A stretch of DNA of 64,000 nt, taken from positions 2,480,001 to 2,544,000 of the forward strand of contig NZ_CP112880.1 of the NCBI RefSeq assembly GCF_028747205.1. Direction: 5' to 3'. Origin of the DNA: Streptomyces sp. CA-278952. GTDB taxonomy: Bacteria > Actinomycetota > Actinomycetes > Streptomycetales > Streptomycetaceae. The translations under genes and the position numbers were made by a program. A model generated the notes under the pieces. That model saw only the letters and a list, made by a program, of their open reading frames with translations. It was not told the origin of the DNA and ran no database searches. Positions 60,710 through 64,000 of the stretch are shown here, in pieces (the stretch's first letter is position 1; every line of letters begins with the position of its first letter).

Positions 60710-62164
60710 TCAACCGGTGGGGTGAACCCAGGGGTTGGGCTTGCACTTGATGCCGTCGATCTCAAGGGTCTTGGTCTGCTGCTGCATGACCGGAGCCAGG
60801 GCGCCGGGGGTGCGGCAGTTCACATGGTTGTAGCGCAGCCGGTGGCCGACCTCGTGGTTGATGAGCATCTGACGGTAGGGCAGCAATTTGTCCGGGCCGA
60901 AGGTGGCTGCGCCCTGCGCCCAGCGATAGGCGTTGATCATGACGCGGTCGGTCGCGGCGGAATCGCACGAGACGTTGTCGACGGTGGTGTCGAGACCCGA
61001 CTTGGCACACCAGTCGCCGGTGGTCCCGGGGCTGGCGAGCGTGATCACGAAGTCCGGGGTCCCCGACGAGATGCGCTCGAAGGTCATCGCGCCGTTGTGC
61101 GCCCAGCTCCGGTCGTCGTTGAGCGTCTTCTGCACGGCTTCGGCGAACAGGCCGGCGTCGAGGCCGAGGCCCTTCTCCACATCGATCCGGTAGCGGTGCT
61201 TCTGCCCCTTCCCCGGGGCCTTCGCGAGCCCGGGCACCGCCTCGAACGTGCCGCTCGCCTTCAGGTCCGCGGCGAGCGGAAACGGCTGCGCCATCTTCTC
61301 CGCGTACGAGAAGGGCTTGACCTCGGGTTTCGCCGAGGGCTGCTTGGGCCGGCCCGGGGTCGGGCGGGCGTCGGAGCGCGAGGCGTCGGCGCCCGGGTCC
61401 TGCCGCTCCGCATCGGCGGCGCGCGCGGCGGCCGCACGGTCGCCGGAGTCCTCGGCGACCTGTCCGGCCACCACGACCGCGAGCACGGTGGTCACCGCGG
61501 CGGCGGCGATGCCGGTGAACGTCCGCCCCCTGCCGCCCCGGGGCGCGGCGGGTTCGTCCGGCTCCCCGGCATCGGCGCCGGTGCCGGTGTCGGTGCCGTC
61601 CACGCCGTCCGGAGTTCCGGCCGGCGGCGCGTCGGCGTCGAAGGCGTCGACGAACTCCCGGCGCGGGCCCGGCACCGAGGCGCCGGCGGGCGTCGGCTGC
61701 CGCGCCGCCCGGCCGTCCGCGGCGCGCTGGGCCGCGCGCTGGGCGGAGACCTGGCGGGCCACGGCCTGCTGCCGGGCGGCGTCCTGGGGCCCGGCGGGCC
61801 CGCCGGGATACGGCCGGGCGTCGGCGGGTCGGCTGTCCGGACCGGAGGACCGGCCCTCGTCCTGGTGGGGCGGACGGGGATGGGGGGCGCTGCGGGGCGC
61901 GGGGGCGCCGGACTCCCGGCCGTAGCGGGGTACCGATCCGGTGCCCCAGCCGCCGCCCTGCTCACGCTGTTCGGGGTGGCCGCCGCGCACCTGCGGGGCG
62001 TCGGGGGAGAACGGGCCCTGCCCGTCACCGGTCGGCGCGGGAGCGGTCCGCCTGCGCCGGCCGCCGCCGGGTAGGGGCCTCGCCGCGGCGCGCTCGCCGC
62101 CCGGTTCCGTTGCGGCCGTGTCCGGGCGGATCGCCCCGGAGCCCTTTCGACTGTGTCGTCCCAC
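60710..62164 (-). CDS. DUF3152 membrane-anchored metalloprotease-like protein
   Basis: A 484-residue protein. The first 210 residues are a Pro/Arg/Gln/Gly-rich cytoplasmic stretch (QQAVARQVSAQRAAQRAADG). A transmembrane helix (FTGIAAAAVTTVLAVVVAGQ) leads to an outer domain, DUF3152, from KPFSYAEKMAQPFPLAADLK on. It carries MLINHEVGHRLRYNHVNC, an HExxHxxxxxH zinc motif like that of metzincins, and cysteines in DWCAKSG, VSCDSAA, NCRTPG and IKCKPNP that may form disulfides. GTG 62164 (VGRHSRKGSG) lies 8 bases after the hydrolase stop, so the two are cotranscribed. The M. tuberculosis relative is Rv3207c, next to moeZ. Confidence 0.85.
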   Translation of the reverse strand: MGRHSRKGSGAIRPDTAATEPGGERAAARPLPGGGRRRRTAPAPTGDGQGPFSPDAPQVRGGHPEQREQGGGWGTGSVPRYGRESGAPAPRSAPHPRPPHQDEGRSSGPDSRPADARPYPGGPAGPQDAARQQAVARQVSAQRAAQRAADGRAARQPTPAGASVPGPRREFVDAFDADAPPAGTPDGVDGTDTGTGADAGEPDEPAAPRGGRGRTFTGIAAAAVTTVLAVVVAGQVAEDSGDRAAAARAADAERQDPGADASRSDARPTPGRPKQPSAKPEVKPFSYAEKMAQPFPLAADLKASGTFEAVPGLAKAPGKGQKHRYRIDVEKGLGLDAGLFAEAVQKTLNDDRSWAHNGAMTFERISSGTPDFVITLASPGTTGDWCAKSGLDTTVDNVSCDSAATDRVMINAYRWAQGAATFGPDKLLPYRQMLINHEVGHRLRYNHVNCRTPGALAPVMQQQTKTLEIDGIKCKPNPWVHPTG

Positions 62165-62172
62165 GCCCCGGA

Positions 62173-63138
62173 TCAGCTCCCGCCGCAATCGTCCAGCAGT
62201 TCCCGGAACGCCTGGGCGACCGCCTCCGGGTACTCCATCATCGCCACGTGCCCCGCGTCGGGCAGCGTCAGCAGCCGGGCGTCGCGGAAGGCCGCGGCCG
62301 CCCTGCGTGCCATCCGGTACGAGACGAGCTGGTCCCGTCCGCCGTACACGAGCTGGGTCGGTGCCAGCACCCGCTCGGCCTGGCGCCACAGTCCGTGCTG
62401 GCCGCCCAGGGTGTACGCGTCGACGATGCCCCGGGCCGAACGCGTCATCGCGTCCCAGAAGTACGGCAGCTCCAGCCGTCGCTCCATCTCGGCCACCGCG
62501 TTGCGGAAGGCTTCGTCGGAGACCTGTGCCGGATCGCCGTAACAGAGTGCCATGACTCCGCGCGTCCGCTGCTCCGCCGTCCAGCCCTTCGTCAGCCGGG
62601 CGAACAGGGATGCGACTCCCGGCACCGCGAGGAGACCGGTCGGGACGGCGGGTCGCTGCACCCGCCACTCCGGCAGGGCGGGCGAGATCAGGGTGAGGGT
62701 GCGCACCAGGTCGGGGCGGACGGCGGCGACTCGGGTGGCGACGGCGCCGCCCAGCGAATTGCCGAACAGGTGGACGGGCCCCCGCTCCTCCGCGTCCAGC
62801 AGCCGGATCACCGCACGCGCGTGTCCGGTCACCGAGTAATCGCCGTCGTCCGGCGGCGGCGAGTCCCCGAATCCGGGCAGGTCGACCGCCTCGCCGTCGA
62901 CCAGGTCGGACAGCAACGGCATCAGCGCGGACCAGTTCTGCGACGAGCCGCCGAGCCCGTGCACGTACAGCGCGGGGGGCAGTCCGGTCCGGTCGCCCGG
63001 CCGGCAGCGGACGTTCAGGCCGATCCCCGGCAGCGACACGGAGCGCAGCCGCTCACCGTCGGCGACCCGGACGGCACTGACCGTGGGAGCCACCGCGGCG
63101 GCGGCGGCCTGGGCACCCGGCAGCTCGGTCGAAGACAT
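62173..63138 (-). CDS. Alpha/beta hydrolase
   Basis: A 321-residue cytoplasmic alpha/beta-hydrolase-fold enzyme. Elements are the oxyanion loop YVHGLGGSSQNW, DLPGFGDSPPPDDGDYSV, the nucleophile elbow HLFGNSLGGAVATRVA (Ser), the acid region LVYGGRDQLVSYR (Asp) and the His in LPDAGHVAMMEYP. It is close to the bacterial epoxide-hydrolase/esterase-like group; the substrate is not inferable. ATG 63138 opens MSSTELPGAQ. First gene of a two-gene unit with the DUF3152 protein and divergent from the small acidic protein gene. Confidence 0.88.
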   Translation of the reverse strand: MSSTELPGAQAAAAAVAPTVSAVRVADGERLRSVSLPGIGLNVRCRPGDRTGLPPALYVHGLGGSSQNWSALMPLLSDLVDGEAVDLPGFGDSPPPDDGDYSVTGHARAVIRLLDAEERGPVHLFGNSLGGAVATRVAAVRPDLVRTLTLISPALPEWRVQRPAVPTGLLAVPGVASLFARLTKGWTAEQRTRGVMALCYGDPAQVSDEAFRNAVAEMERRLELPYFWDAMTRSARGIVDAYTLGGQHGLWRQAERVLAPTQLVYGGRDQLVSYRMARRAAAAFRDARLLTLPDAGHVAMMEYPEAVAQAFRELLDDCGGS

Positions 63139-63249
63139 GCGGCAATGTTACGAGACGATCACGCCACCATTCATGTGTTCGCCATCACAGGCCGCATCGC
63201 GGGGCAGGCGGGTAGCTCCTACGCTTCAGGGAAGGAAGGGAGCTGCGAC

Positions 63250-63465
63250 ATGACGGTCGACCCGAGCGACCCGGAAACCTTCGAGAACGCCGAACCGGAA
63301 GCGGCCGGGCCCGAGGCCCCGGAGGCGGACGCCGCCGAGCAGCGTACGGATGTCCTGCCCGAGGACGACGAACGGGCGGAGAGCGTCGATCCGGACACCG
63401 CCAATGAGGCCGATGTGGCGGAACAGCGCAGGGTGATTCCCTTGGATGAGGACGATTACCGGTAG
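63250..63465 (+). CDS. Small acidic protein, probably unfolded
   Basis: A 71-residue protein composed mainly of Glu, Asp, Ala and Pro (MTVDPSDPETFENAEPEAAG onward) and ending VIPLDEDDYR. EQR occurs twice in similar settings (AAEQRTDVLPEDDE, VAEQRRVIPLDEDD), a short internal duplication. ATG 63250 has GAAGGGAG upstream. Function unknown; such acidic proteins are frequent in Streptomyces. Confidence 0.72.
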   Translation: MTVDPSDPETFENAEPEAAGPEAPEADAAEQRTDVLPEDDERAESVDPDTANEADVAEQRRVIPLDEDDYR

Positions 63466-63632
63466 TACGCCCCGGTTTGCTCACGACCAGGGAGAACTGT
63501 GGCTTCCACAGCCGTCCGGTCCATGAAATTCTGCGTCCGCGCCGCGCACACCCGGGTTACCCAAAAGTACGATGGCTGTACGGCGCAGCGTGCACGGACC
63601 GGCTGTGCTGGAACACATATTTGGGAGGCGGC

Positions 63633-64000
63633 GTGACAGCCATCGAGCAGACAGAGGCCGCGCGCCCGCGGGGTACACGCCTTCCCCGCCGCGCCCGGCG
63701 CAATCAGCTGCTGGGCGCCGCACAGGAGGTCTTCGTCGCGCAGGGCTACCACTCCGCCGCGATGGACGACATCGCCGAGCGGGCCGGAGTCAGCAAGCCC
63801 GTGCTCTACCAGCACTTCCCCGGAAAGCTGGAGCTCTACCTGGCCCTGCTCGACCAGCACTGCGAGTCCCTGCTCCAGGCCGTGCGCACGGCGCTGGCCT
63901 CCACGACGGACAACAAGCTGCGCGTCGAGGCGACCATGGACGCCTACTTCGCGTACGTGGAGGACGAGGGCGGCGCGTTCCGGCTGGTCTTCGAGTCCGA
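63633..64000 (+). CDS. TetR-family regulator, FasR-like, 3' end cut by window edge
   Basis: The first 122 residues of a TetR protein. GTG 63633 (VTAIEQTEAARPRG) has GGAGG 5 bases upstream. The HTH domain is RRARRNQLLGAAQEVFVAQG to AMDDIAERAGVSKPVLYQHF, followed by GKLELYLALLDQHCESLL. The ligand domain begins with EATMDAYFAYVEDEGGAFRL. Position next to DUF3152 and moeZ matches M. tuberculosis Rv3208, which is FasR, the acyl-CoA-sensing regulator of fatty acid synthase genes; the assignment rests on synteny and family, not on a decisive motif. Confidence 0.75.
   Translation, partial: MTAIEQTEAARPRGTRLPRRARRNQLLGAAQEVFVAQGYHSAAMDDIAERAGVSKPVLYQHFPGKLELYLALLDQHCESLLQAVRTALASTTDNKLRVEATMDAYFAYVEDEGGAFRLVFES

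Overview
The window is a contiguous piece of a Streptomyces (or very close actinomycete) chromosome. The DNA is very GC-rich with G/C in nearly all third codon positions, and it carries the SigR/RsrA redox switch, a WhiB7/WblC regulator, a CatR/catalase pair, mycoredoxin, AdnA/AdnB recombination nucleases and two initiator tRNA genes without an encoded CCA end. It looks like core chromosome: I see no insertion sequences, prophage, CRISPR or other obvious transferred DNA. From memory, gene order for much of the window matches the Mycobacterium tuberculosis block Rv3193c-Rv3228 (UPF0182, PDZ protease, ABC1 kinase, whiB7, uvrD2, mrx1, nudC, adnA/adnB, ATL, moeZ, DUF3152, FasR-like regulator, sigH/rshA, SRAP, aroA, rsgA).

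Layout. 1-2.5 kb: a secreted D-Ala-D-Ala carboxypeptidase (cut by the left edge), peptide deformylase and a TPR protein. 2.7-6.3 kb: rsrA and sigR behind a perfect SigR-type promoter, with an in-frame upstream start for a longer SigR isoform; then a hydrolase, a SRAP DNA-repair protein and an M50-like protease. 6.4-11.4 kb: aroA-rsgA, an SMR exporter, a TetR regulator, hisN and a CBS protein. 11.5-19.3 kb: catalase and divergent catR, a large Sel1/TPR protein lying between two identical initiator tRNA genes, and a UPF0182 membrane protein. 19.4-25.5 kb: PPA1309 protein, YlbL-like PDZ/Lon protease, a small membrane protein, moaE, an SDR protein, a zinc-metalloprotease-like protein and a Nudix hydrolase. 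25.6-29.5 kb: two AIM24 proteins, a TerD-AIM24 fusion and a YgjP-type metallopeptidase. 29.7-37.9 kb: an orphan TOMM E1-like protein, an ABC1 kinase, small proteins, wblC with a long attenuator leader, uvrD2, mycoredoxin and nudC. 38-50.5 kb: an M20 peptidase, adnB-adnA, an alkyltransferase-like protein and a large membrane/pseudokinase flippase-like protein. 50.6-55.2 kb: two paralogous secreted tripeptidyl-aminopeptidase lipoproteins and moeZ. 55.3-60.5 kb: a tightly packed operon resembling Pel/galactosaminogalactan loci (PelF-like glycosyltransferase, membrane protein, epimerase, spherulin-4/GH135-like protein). 60.7-64 kb: DUF3152 protease-like protein, alpha/beta hydrolase, small acidic protein and a FasR-like TetR regulator cut by the right edge.

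How it fits together. Several units serve thiol-oxidative and translational stress: SigR/RsrA with a second SigR-type promoter in front of mycoredoxin, CatR/catalase, and WblC with its promoter, upstream ORF and intrinsic attenuator. A second theme is DNA repair (SRAP, UvrD2, AdnAB, ATL). The least described parts are the Pel/GAG-like operon, the AIM24/TerD cluster and the orphan TOMM-type protein. Short tandem repeats, two of them with 17-bp units, sit in several intergenic gaps.
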